From contig NC_064442.1 of assembly GCF_023343835.1 (NCBI RefSeq), positions 18,772,501-18,836,500 on the forward strand: DNA of 64,000 bases, read 5' to 3'. The DNA is from Lagopus muta. Lineage: Eukaryota > Chordata > Aves > Galliformes > Phasianidae. Made by a program: the position numbers and the translations under genes. The notes beneath the pieces are model-generated. The model saw only the letters and a list, made by a program, of their open reading frames with translations, was not told where the DNA came from and made no database searches. Of this stretch, positions 32,101-42,966 are shown piece by piece. Positions within the stretch are counted from its first letter, which is position 1. Each line of letters begins with the position of its first letter.

Positions 32101-35100
32101 CCCTTTCTAGGGAAGAACTACTGGGAAGTGAAATAAGCAGCCACAAGAAAGAGTGGTCTGAGGGGTTATGCTGTAATCCCTGAAAAGCAAACTGTGTTTG
32201 GTTGCTCTGAGAAGAGTCCTAAATACAGCGAGAGTGCTGCCATTAAGGCACCATGCCAGCCGGGTGGTGTGGGGCAGGCAGTGCAGCTGTGCTGTGACGT
32301 GCAGCATCGCGCCTGAGAGCCAAAGAGTGTTCCGCAGCCTGACCTTTAGCGTCCTCTTGCATGCATTACTATGACAATTAAGCAAATTAACGTGCTCTCA
32401 TGTTCCTCTGGTCTATCTTTCCTTCTTTTCTTTCCTCTTTTCTTCTCTGCCCTTCTTCCTTGGGACTGCAGATTGCTCGTGAGGCTGAGGCCGCAATGTT
32501 CCATCGTCTTCATTTTGAAGAAATCTTACGCCACAATGTACATCACAGGGAGCCTGCTGATGCCATGGCAGCAGGCGCGGTGGAGGCCTCCTTTAAATGC
32601 TTTGCAGCAGCTCTGATAGTTATGACCGAGTCCGGCAGGTAGGGCTCAGAGAGGGGAGAGGCTTAGGCTGGGTAAGGTAACTGATGCTTGTTCCCAGCAT
32701 GCGGGTTAGATACGTGCTGTGTGCCAGCCGTTGCGTGAATGAGAGACCACGCTTAACACTGCAGGCGTTCAGCAAGCAGCGTGCAGCTCTGGTGTCCGCA
32801 GGGCCGCAGGTAGGTAGGAGCAGAGCAAGAGTGCCTGGCAGTTGGGCATGAATGGCAATTGAGTGCGGGCCCAGCAGGGCGAGGTGCCACCAACTGGTGA
32901 GAAAAACTCGGAGGATCAAATTGCTCTTCATTAAGGTGGTGCTGAAGCCAATTTTGGCTCATTGGCAACTCTTCTGAAAGGCAGAAGCTGGCAGCAGCTG
33001 TGTGACACCTCTGTGACAGAGCGCCTCGCTCTACGCAGTGCTGAGTGACTGACACGAGTGTTGTCTTCCCGAACGTGTGTCGCTCTTCTAGATCGCCCGT
33101 GAGGCGGAGGCCGCCATCTTTCACAGGCAGCTGTTCGAGGAGCTGCGTCGCCTGACCCCCCTGAACTGCGATCCCACCGAGGCCGCTGCTGTTGGCGCTG
33201 TGGAAGCGTCCTTCAAGTGCTGCAGCGGGGCCATTATTGTCCTCACCAAGTCCGGAAGGTAGGAGGTCGCAGGTTCCCTCGGATCACGGCTCCGTGACCG
33301 AGTTGGGGGAAGGAGACCCGCACAGAGTGCCTTGAAATAAAGCTGTAGCAGCGGAGCCCAGGTTTGGCAGCGACGATTCCTGGGGAGGTGGCAGACATCT
33401 CAAACATCTGCGCACATGCAGCACTGGGTTCCCGAGCCTGCCAGCGTGGCATCAGCACCAGGCCCTGCCTCTTCCTGCTCTGCACAGCACCTCTGCCAGC
33501 ATTGCTGGCTGGAAGAGCGGAGGGGAAAAGTAAACTGCTGCAGCTTCCACCTTCTTAGCAAGAAGTCCTCAAGTTAGCAGTAGAGTTAAAAGTTGAGCAG
33601 ATGCAGAGTCTTTTCCTTTCTATCAAGGCTTTGTCCTCTTGAAAGAGCTGTAGTTCGGCTGCTACCTTGCTGAACCTTCTAGGCACCAACCCAGCTCCCC
33701 TAAGCACAAGAGGGGTGAAGAAAGAATGCTTAATCAGAATTGTCAGGTAGGGGAAATGAATGCATTGCAAGTTTTTACAAGCTTCCCAAAGCCTGCCTGT
33801 GAGTAGTCCTGTGGAAGAAGCAGGCGTCCAGCTGGGTGAGCTCAGCACCGTGGCTGCAGGTGAGGCAGCAACGCAGACTGAAGCTGTGTAGGGAGGGATT
33901 TCTGAACCAGCTGTGCTGATGATACACTGCTCTTCCTGTTGGGTGAGAGTGAAGCACAGGGCTGCAGCCTGGCTGTGAGCAGCTTTCCATCTAGAGGAGC
34001 TACGCTCAGAGGGCGGTGGACCATAAGTCTCAAACTACTTTCTAGAAGAGAAGCTGAGTATCTTACATGGAGCTGGCAGCAGAATTAGTGCTGCAACGGA
34101 AACATGACTGTGCACGTGCTGGGCATGGCCCACCTCAAGAACCCTTAACCTAAACTTACAGCTTAGAGTGATTTGAAGTAGCCACTTTGTGCAAAGACCA
34201 GGAGCAACTACATGAGCGCAGTTCTGGATACCCTTCTAAAGTTTCTTTGTGAAAGGTTCCAGTCTTACACTTGACCTTTTTGGAAAGATTTGAACTCTGG
34301 TATTTGAATATTTTTAGCTGTGGATTCTGTTACAGCCTTGGAGTACCTGTGTGTGTTAGAGCTGCTGGGCAGTGTGGGGAGGATTGTCTGAGAGCTGGCA
34401 CGTGTGACTGGGGGCTTTTGAACCAGGTTCTTGCTGAGCTTGGCTCCAGAAAACAAGGTTTGCAAAAGCTAGCGAAGCTGCTAGCAAGTGTGTCAGAAAG
34501 ATGGAGCTGTAAATGGCATGGCTGTGCAGCTTATATTTTTTTTTGGCTTCTAAAAGCAGAGCCCAAGGGAGGGGAGGCTGTAGTTGCCACCCTGTGCTTG
34601 CTGCCTGCTGTATGGAGGCTCTGGTGCCCCTGGTCTCTGCATGTGTGCCTCCATCAGAGCAACCCCGTGCTCCCCACACTCAGACCAGATGAAGGCACTT
34701 GCTTCAGTATTGCTTCCAGCAGTGCATCTGCTTGGGGGGGGGGGGGGGGGGGAGGCTGGGATGAACACGTGGGATTAAATGTTGGTTGCTCCTCTGAGAC
34801 TTAAACCCATCAGTGAGCTGTGGTCAGACCCAACTTTGGGGGTGGCTGCCTTTCCCTGACATGGATTCTGCCCTCTGAAAGCATCCTCACACTGCTGCTG
34901 ACACAGGCTTGTTCCACCTCATGAGGTGGGGGTTGACAAGAACAGTGAAAACTTGCAGGGGCCCTGCTGAGATGCCGAGGAGAGTTTGCAGAGGACAGAA
35001 TAGATGGCAGCTAGCCACCTTCACATAGCAACAGAGACAAATAAATGCTTGTGTTTGGGCCGAAGCATGCAGATGGCACTTTGAAACCCAGGGGTGCGGC

Positions 35101-35907
35101 AGTCTCACCCGCAAAACCCGTTAGGGTCTGTTGCCTCATGCTATTGCTCGGCCCCACTGCTAAATTGAGAAATAACTGTTGAGCTCTGCTGGTAGAACTT
35201 GGCTCTTGCAAAATATTGTGCCAGCATCCCCTGGTCTCAACCCGGCACACTTCCAGAAGTGGCAGAGCTCTCCAGGGTGATGGGAGATGGCCTGTGCTGC
35301 AGGCAGGGGTGCCCCTCTGCTTGTGCCTGTGCTGCAGTGCTGTGCCTCACCCTGTGTTTCTTTTCCCTCTTGCAGGTCTGCACACCTGGTGTCCCGGTAC
35401 CGCCCGCGGGCTCCTATCATCGCTGTCACCCGCAATGACCAAACAGCGCGCCAGGCACACCTGTACCGCGGCATCTTCCCCGTGCTGTGCAAGCAGCCGG
35501 CCCACGATGCCTGGGCGGAGGATGTGGATCTCCGTGTGAACCTGGGCATGAATGTCGGTGAGTGCTGCGCTCCTGCCTCGCTCTGGGGGCTGGGGCAGGA
35601 CCTGCAGCAGTCGGTGCTGCTGTTGGAATGTGGGGGACCACGGTTGTGTAAGTGCACCGCATCTAACGGGGAAATGGGACGGTGGTTTTGTCACGGCAGC
35701 TTTGAAATAGCTGCCAGCAGGAAACCAGCTCTGCTTTAATAAGCGAGGGAAGGGAGGTGTGAGGAGACCTGAGTGCTGATGCTTTTTCCTTTTTCCCCAG
35801 GCAAAGCCCGTGGATTCTTCAAGACTGGGGACCTGGTGATCGTGCTGACAGGCTGGCGCCCTGGCTCCGGCTACACCAACACCATGCGGGTGGTGCCCGT
35901 GCCATGA
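23133..35907 (+). CDS. PKM: PKM, pyruvate kinase M1/M2
   Basis: Pyruvate kinase turns phosphoenolpyruvate and ADP into pyruvate and ATP, the last step of glycolysis, as a cytosolic tetramer. Coding exons: 23133-23283, 23659-23750, 26221-26352, 26578-26764, 27557-27827, 28274-28424, 29443-29595, then either 32472-32638 (M1) or 33092-33258 (M2), then 35376-35557 and 35801-35907. Either choice gives 531 codons, a 530-residue protein. Visible landmarks are [13 protein letters not shown], the substrate region [11 protein letters not shown], the active-site string [10 protein letters not shown], the loop [13 protein letters not shown], and the C-terminus [10 protein letters not shown]. The ATG has accATGt context, 19 bases into its exon. 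Everything needed for a working gene is present. Confidence 0.99.
32404..32471 (+). promoter_or_regulatory. PKM: Polypyrimidine silencer-like tract before PKM exon 9
   Basis: Nearly unbroken pyrimidines with repeated tctt, cttct and ttcttc motifs run up to the exon 9 acceptor. In mammals PTB binds such sites to repress exon 9 and favour M2. The tract before exon 10 (tgtcgctcttctag) is far shorter. Confidence 0.65.
32472..32638 (+). CDS. PKM: PKM exon 9, M1-specific alternative exon
   Basis: This 167-base exon encodes [17 protein letters not shown]... to VMTESGR. Glu in TESGR replaces the Lys of the M2 exon, which fits the known loss of fructose-1,6-bisphosphate and phosphotyrosine control in M1. 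Phase and length equal those of the exon at 33092, as mutual exclusion requires. In mammals it is chosen in muscle and brain. Confidence 0.97.
33092..33258 (+). CDS. PKM: PKM exon 10, M2-specific alternative exon
   Basis: Also 167 bases, encoding [17 protein letters not shown]... to VLTKSGR. The Lys of TKSGR followed by Ser from the next exon forms the activator-binding loop of allosteric M2. Exons 9 and 10 are 453 bases apart. Including both would shift the frame, since 167 is not a multiple of three. Confidence 0.97.
34734..34752. repeat. G homopolymer (19) in PKM intron
   Basis: An uninterrupted run of 19 G lies in the intron between exon 10 and the next exon. Its true length may be uncertain. 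Confidence 0.9.
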
Positions 35908-36600
35908 GCTGCCGGCACCTCCCCTCTTCCACCCCCGCGCCCTTCCCCATGCATTAGGCCTGCAGTCGCTTGCGATGTTCTCCTCGTCCCTAGCGTGGAT
36001 TTAGGTTGCTCAACACCACCGAGTGCAGCAGCGGGGGAAGAGACCTTAAATCACTCAGAATACTTGAAGTGTGTAGTTGTTTCCAGACCTCTCTGCCTGT
36101 AGTTAGCCATGTCAGAGTGGGGCCCTGCGCTCCCCGTGTCCCCCTAGCTTAGCACTGTCCTCAGGGTGTGGCTGATGCCTCTCCTTGCCCCGGCTGTGGG
36201 GTGATGGGGAAGGAGTAGGCACTCGTGGTAAACGGTTCTGCTGCTGCACACCGCAGCTCCCCCAGGTTGGTGCCCTCTGTCCCCGAGGGGTTATGGGTTG
36301 TCCCCTCTGGGCTTACACTCCAAAGGTGTGCTCCGCGGTTCCTACTAGAAACCCAAACCAGAGTGCTGCTCGTTGTGCCCCTGGGTGCAGGTGGAGTCCT
36401 GCTGGTTGTTGGGGTGCAGGATGGGTGGGGGACGCACGCTTCATCTCTATGCAGCCACCTGCCCTTATATGGTGTCTGTCTGTGTTGTCGCCTTTCCTGA
36501 GAGCGTTCCCTCTGTCTGGGCGCCCTGTTTGCTCTGGTGGGTGTACGGGGTTGTGGAGCACCACTGTGCACGTTAATAAAGAGCTGAGCACCCCTGCCCA
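35908..36600 (+). other. PKM: PKM 3' UTR and poly(A) signal
   Basis: About 0.7 kb of non-coding sequence follows the stop. The only good signal is AATAAA at 36575-36580, followed by tgtttcttgtgctgctgctg. Cleavage near 36600 leaves under 300 bases before the GRAMD2A start codon. Confidence 0.8.
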
Positions 36601-36889
36601 CTGTTTCTTGTGCTGCTGCTGCGCGACAGCGGGGTCGCGCGTGGGGGTGGAGAGGCGGGTGGCCACCACAGGGGGGCACCCGGAAAGGGGACGCGGGCCC
36701 TTTAAGAGGCGGGGCAACTGCGCAAGGGGGCGTGGGTCCGACAGGCCCCCCCTCATCCTACTGGAGGGCGGGCCGCTGGTGCGAAGGGATCGAGCTCAGC
36801 GGCGCCGCTCAGCCACCAATGGGAGCGTGGGGCGGGGGCGGGGCTAGGCGGCGGGCGACGAATGAACGGTCGGCGTGGAGCCGCGAGGC
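36601..36889 (+). promoter_or_regulatory. GRAMD2A: GRAMD2A promoter and 5' UTR
   Basis: A compact CpG-rich stretch carries CCCTTTAAG at 36698-36706, GC boxes (ggggcgggggcggggc, 36829-36844) and a CCAAT box at 36816-36820. No TATA box is seen. The whole intergenic promoter fits between the PKM poly(A) site and the ATG at 36890. Confidence 0.65.
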
Positions 36890-39113
36890 ATGACGGCGCC
36901 GGGCAGCGCGGGGCCGCCGGGCAGGTAGGGGCTGCGGGCCGGGACCCGGGTTCGGAACCCGCGGCGGGAGCGGGACGGAGGCGCGGGGTAGGGGCCGCTC
37001 CCCGGGAACGGGGTAAGGCGGGCGGCCCTCGACCCGTCCCGGGCGGCGGCGGGCCGCGAGGCGAGCGCGGAAGGTCACGGCGCTGCTTCGTGCGGCCCTG
37101 AGGAGATCCCCGCGTCCTCGAGGCGCCGAGCGGCAGCCCCGGCCGAGCGCGGCCCCTTTCTGTCCGCCCGACGCTGCTTTCCGGCGGCGGAGCGACGGGC
37201 GGCGCGCGGCCGCGGGTCGGGGCTCACGGGCTGTTCCCGCAGCGCCGCGCCGATGCACGAGCGGGCCGCCCCCCCGAGGAGCCCCCAGCCCATGCCGGGC
37301 CGCGACAGGCTGCAGGCGGCGTCCAGGGAGCGCAGCGCGGAGGCCCCGGACGGCAGGTGAGTGCCGGCTGCCTTCTCCCGTCCCGTCCCGTCGTGGCGAG
37401 CCGGCCCCGCGCTGAGCCGCGCCTTGCTCTGCCCGCAGCCTCGAGGCCCTGAAGGAGGAGGACATCAAGAAGTGCCAGAGGGAAGCGGTAAGTCGCTGCG
37501 CGGCTTCAAACCCGGGAGCGCCGGGGGAGCGGAGCTCCGCGCTGGGCTCTGTGGGGGCTGAAAACAGAGCTAAATGTTGGTTGCGAGCGCATCCTGCTGC
37601 TCTCCATGGAGCCCGTCTGGTTCTTTGCGTTGTGCCCGCGGTAAAGCTTTTCTCCTCACCTACAACCCGAAGCGATAGGAGAACAGAAAGGAGCTGCGGA
37701 CAGCTCTCCCCGTTGGGTTTGGTGCTTTGAGAACGGCGCAGGGAGCACCCGTTCTGCACACAGCCGCTGTTCCCGCAGAGTAGCACCCCGGGGCTCAGGG
37801 CTGCCCAAACAGACTTGGACCGACCCCGCTGTGTGTGCTTGGAGCACGGATGTGTAGGCACGGTGCCACCGAACCTTCTCCAGCTGGCATCGTGACGCGG
37901 GAGATCAGCCCGGTAATCCAAAGCCACGCCAAGCGGGTGGACATCTGGAGTGTGTCCTGCTCCCACGGCAAGGAGAGGCTTGGGTGCAGCAAAAGCCAGC
38001 ATTCAGGTGCACTGTGTGCCTGCAGCCAGGGGACAGCGGATTCTCAGGGCTGCCCCACTTTGGCTTGGCTCTGTGCTTGGCGGGGAGCAGCTCCCTGTCC
38101 CAGAGCAGATGTATATTTAGCAAAATATTTTGCTGATTATTCAGAGGAATCTGGGAGGGCTGTGAGCGCCAGGCAGGCTGCCAGGGAGCCGGGTGCTTCT
38201 CCTGTTGTGTTGGGGTGGAGGGCAGCTCGGTGCCCTCGGAGCAGCAGGGTGATGGGGGGTGTCTGGCCTGCCCCCAGGTGATGCTCAGCCTGATCCTCTT
38301 TGAGCCGCACTGATCCGGTCGCAAGGTGCGTGGTGCAGGGGTGACCTTGGTGCAGGGCTGTGCTGCGTTTCTCCCTGCCCGCTGTCTCCCTCGGGTCTTT
38401 GCCTGGATTGCAACTGTGCCACGAGCGCTGGCGGAGGGGCAGGGGGCAAAAACCTGCCTGCGCAGCCTGAGTGGATTTAGTGCAAGTCACCGAGCTTCTG
38501 CCGTGCTTTTAGCTTAAATAGAGCGTTATTTGAGCACCTTTGCGCACTGCTGCCGAGCTGCCCACCGCTCCTGCTGCAGTGGAAGCAAGCAGGGACTGTG
38601 ACACAGACTGCCATGGCACGGCGCGACGGGCGCAAAGCAAGTGTGGCAATGCCTGCGGGACAGAAGGGAGAAACATCCATCAGCAGCATAACTGCTGCGG
38701 TGGAGAGCGAGTGGAGGCTCAGCAGCTCTTTAGATAGCTCGTAGCTACCGGTGGGAATGTCTGTGGGATCGTCGTCCCGAGCCGTTCAGAGCTGGCTGCT
38801 GGTGTCCTCCCCCCAGTGCTCCTATCTCCTCCTCCTCCTCACTGTTTTGCTCTGCTCTCTTGCAGGCTGCCAGCAAGTACAACTCCCAGTACCACAAGCT
38901 GTTCAAGGACATCCCGACGGAGGAGAGCGTGCTGAAAGGTGGGCAGTGCGGTGCGGTGCGGGGCAGGAGGTGCGGGGCCACGGGGCTCTGACACCGCTCT
39001 GCTCTGCAGTCTGCTCCTGTGCGCTGCAGAGGGACATCCTCATCCAGGGACGGCTTTACATCTCCCCCAACTGGCTCTGCTTCTACGCCAACCTCTTTGG
39101 GAAGGACATTAAG
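36862..39113 (+). other. Overlapping upstream frame in spliced GRAMD2A mRNA
   Basis: An ATG at 36862, 28 bases before the GRAMD2A start and in another frame, opens a reading frame. It passes through the same exon junctions without a stop until TAA at 39110-39112 in the fifth exon, about 133 codons. Its context (cgaATGa) is weak; the main ATG has G at -3. It exists in the mRNA only if transcription starts upstream of 36862. Confidence 0.45.
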
Positions 39114-42100
39114 GTAATGTGGTGCCCAGCGCGGCCCTTCCCCCATGTCCACTGCTCCATCCCAAAGAGCCCACTGCAGCACACCTCACCCTCCCCATGA
39201 GCCACTGACATTCCCTTCAGTGCTTTGCACTGAATCTGGCTGTGCTTCTTCCTCTGGTGACCTGCAGGCTCTGCCTGGGAGAGCCAAGTACTGCTTTGGA
39301 GCAGGATTCCCCCAGGCAGAACCTGGCTGGAAGGGAGATTAAAAGTTCCAGAGGATTCTGGAGGGGGTGTGAATCTCTTCTGACATTTCTGCTTGATTTA
39401 CACTGACGTTCCCCACTAATGTTGTGGCTGACGGGGATCTTTGAGGGAAGCGACTTCCTTTCAAGCTGGGCTGCGGAACTGCATTATTTATGTCGGCAGC
39501 TTGAAACAAATCTATCTGCGGAGGCACAGCACATCGCTCACTGGGCTGAGCGCGTTGCAGCTCTGCAGATTGCATCCTGACTGTTCTTAACTGCTGCCCT
39601 TCTTGCAGGAGTTCTTGCAGTGAGCTTTTGGGATGCACTGTGTTTGTGTTGGACGGTGGTTTCCCTGTGTTCTCGCAGTTTTGGTCAGGCAGAAACCGAC
39701 TCCAAGCCGAGATTAACGTTGGGGGGTTGCCATGACCTTTAATGAAAACAAAGCAGTCTCTGGGGAGCGCCAGCTCTCCACGTAACTCGCCGTGTCCCTG
39801 CCTTCCCAAAGTGATTGCACGCCCTGTGTGCTTCGCCTGCAGGTCGTGATCCCCGTGGTCTCCGTGCAGCTCATCAAGAAGCACAAGACGGCACGGCTGC
39901 TGCCCAACGGGCTGGCCATCACCACCACCGCCAGCAGGAAGGTACTGCAGTGTCAGGGCCTTCCGTCCTGCTGGGGAACTGAGCACAGCTCTGTGCTGGC
40001 AGCCGGCCAGGGCAAACGTGGAGTTCTGCTTTTGTTTCTGTATTTCACTTTGTTTCTGTCCGAAGCAAACACTGAGCGAAACTCGTCCGAGCTCAGCCAA
40101 TCCCTGCCAGGCTCTGATAAACCTTTAAACTTCTTACAGCCGAGGAGGGGATAAACTCGGGCCACAATTAGGCTGGCACAGAACTTGGTTAATGGGCTGA
40201 GTGTGAGCTGTGGCTGAGCTCTTAACATGCGCTGCTTGTTGCCTACTGAAATGTGCTGACGTAGCCCTGCTGGGTGCCCTGCGCCCGCTCCTGGCAGCGC
40301 TCTGCGGTGGCACCATGGCACAGCGTGGGCCCCGGGCTGCTCAGCCCAGCTGCCCCTTTGCAGCCCTTCTGCACTGCTGAGGTGATGTGAGCTGCTGTCC
40401 CTGGGATCCTTCTGGTCACTCCAGGTGCCACTCAGAGCCACAGGGAACAAAACTGGCCTTGAAAAAATCTGCCCCAAACTTGAGCAGGCTGCAAAAATAG
40501 AGCTGGGGAGCTGAGCAGGGAGGTGGTGCGGGGAGGGCAGGGGGACATGGCTCCCATGGGGGGCAGATTTGAGGGCAGGATGTCTCAGCCTGCCCTGCGG
40601 ATGGGGAACCGGCGCTTAAAAACTCCTGGGCACGTCAATCTGTTTTCTGGTCTGTAGGAAGGATTGAGGTCAGGGCGGAGGGGGCCCCTCCCATTGCCTT
40701 CTCTCTCTCTTGCAGTACATCTTTGTGTCGCTCATCTCCCGTGACAGTGTGTACGATGTGCTGCGGAGGGTCTGCACACACCTGCAGGTAATGCTGTGCG
40801 TGGCTCCCATCCCGCTCTGCCTGTTTGCCATCCCAGCATCTCGCTGGCTGTTTCATGCTTTGGGCTGCACTGTTGAGCTTCACAGGGCCAGTCCTGCCCT
40901 CAGCATCCCGGCAGGATGTGACCTGTCCCTGTCCCTGGGGTGTCACACAGTGTCCTGTCCTGGTGACCTGTTCTGGGTCACAGATGAGAGGGACAGAGCC
41001 CTCGGAGTTCCTGTGCTCGCCCTTGCAGGGTGTGGAGAGGCAGTGTTTCTAATCTGGTGGCTATTCCTGTTCCACCACTATGCGCACTGCTGACTTTCCC
41101 CCAGATTTCCTTACTCACATAGTGGGAAAAAATGCCACGAAGTAAAAATTTGAATTAAAAAGCCTGATATGAGGAGGAAACTCGTCGCTCCTCGGGCTGG
41201 AGCGGAGAGGTGCTGGGAGCTCTCCTGCCTTTGAAGCACATGGAAAGCGGTGCTGGAGCTGCTCCCAGTATTCCTGTTTTCCTTCTTCGTGGTTCATCTC
41301 CTCTGTGTTGTGTAGGGCTTTTGGGGAAATGGAAAGCAGCCCTGTCAGATCACAGAATCGTTTGAGTCAGAAGGAACCCTTAAAGTCTGTCAGTGCAGCC
41401 CCCTGCAATGAACAGGGACACCCACAACTTCATCAGGTGCTCAGAGGCCCCCCCGGCATGACCTGGGTGTCTGCAGGAACGGGGCAGCGCTGTCTCTCTG
41501 AGCACCCTATGCCAGGTTGCGAGCATTAAAGCAGCTCCTTTGCATAACAGCACACTAGTTGAAAACCTCAGAATCTAATTCTGTAACTCCCATTGGAGCA
41601 AGAAGAGGGAAGGCGGTCTAATCCTGTCTTCTTCTCTCTCCAGGTTTCGAGTAAGAAGAGCCTGAGCCTGAAGGAGCTGACGGAGGAGCCCGATGCCGTG
41701 TCCCTGGTAAGGGTCAGGATGCTCTGGAGGCTGAGGGCTCTGTCGCGATGCTTTAAAAGCAAAGGCCAAAGTGTGGGAGATGTGCAGCCAGTGCAGCACT
41801 GCCACCCCCAGACACTCCCTGTGGCTCGCTGATGGATGCACAGCTTCTGAACGGTGTGCAAAGTGCCTCTGCTCTCACTGTGGCCTCCTGATCTGATGCA
41901 GTTCGCAGCTGCCAGCACTGATAATGTGCTGGGCATGCGACTGAATCAGCCAAAAGAAAGGGACAAAAGCCCACTTGTTCTGTCGTGGCTGATGCTCAAG
42001 GAGCTGCTGCAGCTGGTGCTGGTCCTGGTGTGTGGCTCTGGGGGTGCTCACAGTATCACTGAGCCACAGTGGGGCTGTGCTGCTGTAGGGTTGGGGGGTC

Positions 42101-42966
42101 TGGGCTGTCAGCGTTGGATCCCTGCATGCTGAAGCAGGGCTGGTGACAGTGACTACAGGATAGGCCGTGTGGGCTCTGCGTGACTCTCCTGCTAAAACTC
42201 GTGCAAGGAGAGCACTTCCTTATGGCTCAAGGGGTGCCTGGGGGGGTTTGGTGGCACTGTTCACCTGGGGATCCCCACAGGAGGTGATTGTCCCTGAGGG
42301 CAAGTGGAGGAAGGTGTCACCTGCCTCGCTGTCCCTGTCCCTGCCTGATGCTGACTACCAGTGCATCCACCGGACCTCTGTCAGCAGCCTCAGCACCAAG
42401 GAGAGCTTCACCTCTGAGGAGCCCCTGGCCTCAGGTGAGGGCTGTGCCCATGTGGGGATGCTGAGCAGGAGGAGCTGGGCACGCTGGGCTGGAAGAGGTT
42501 GGGATGCTGGGCAGGAGGTGGAGATGGCAGGCTGGAGGAGTAGGGCACACTGGGCAGGAGGAGCTTGGGACGCTGGGCACGAGGAGCTGGGGATGCTGGG
42601 CATGAGGAGGTGGAGATGCCAGGCAGGAGGAGCTAGGTACACTGGGCAGAAGCTGTCCATGCTGACTCCTCTCACCTTGCAGAAAGTGCAATAAACACAG
42701 AGGAGGAGCTGGAAGCAGAGCAGGGCTGCGTGGCAGAGCTGAGACCCTCCGACTACCAGCTCCTCAAGATTTTCATCGTGCTGTAAGTGTGCTGGGGGAG
42801 GTGGGATGAGGATGCAGGATGCACGTGAGCATTGTAACTGTTCCTCCCACCCAGGATCTGCCTGCTGGTCGTGTCCTCCTCCTACCTGGCATTCCGCATC
42901 TTCCGCCTGGAGCAGCAGCTCTGCTCCCTCAACCGGGACTACCTCTCCCGCGGGCACAGGAGGTGA
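36890..42966 (+). CDS. GRAMD2A: GRAMD2A, GRAM-domain ER-plasma membrane contact protein
   Basis: GRAMD2A is an ER-anchored protein that marks contact sites with the plasma membrane used in calcium entry. Coding exons: 36890-36924, 37243-37356, 37439-37487, 38866-38938, 39010-39113, 39843-39941, 40716-40787, 41644-41706, 42281-42434, 42683-42782, 42855-42966. They total 325 codons (324 residues); human is 354 by memory. The start gives MTAPGSAGPP, close to human MTAL, and a later PMHERAA matches human QMHRKTA in position. The GRAM domain covers about residues 71-181 (YHKLFKDIP, GRLYISPNWLCFYANLFGK, RLLPNGLAITT, SRDSVYDVLRRVCTHLQ). A transmembrane anchor covers about 281-301 (KIFIVLICLLVVSSSYLAF), and a short tail ends GHRR. 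The acidic stretch before the anchor (EEELEAEQ) is clear. Confidence 0.94.
41345..41525 (-). mobile_element. CR1 LINE 3' tail
   Basis: The sequence begins gatcacagaatcgtttgagt and continues with aaggaacccttaaagtctgt and ccccctgcaatgaacaggga, which is the reverse complement of a CR1 3' end. It shares the subfamily block with the copy at 14440-14611. It lies in a GRAMD2A intron in the opposite orientation. Confidence 0.8.
42440..42662. repeat. Minisatellite in GRAMD2A intron
   Basis: Imperfect units of about 22-26 bases, close to gggatgctgggcaggaggag, repeat roughly nine times in the intron between exons 42281-42434 and 42683-42782. The array starts right after the donor and ends about 20 bases before the acceptor. 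Confidence 0.85.

Noticed and set aside
36809-38002. A 397-codon minus-strand open frame over the GRAMD2A promoter
   Set aside because: It lies antisense to a CpG island and real exons, and is rich in Arg, Ala and Pro as expected by chance in GC-rich DNA.
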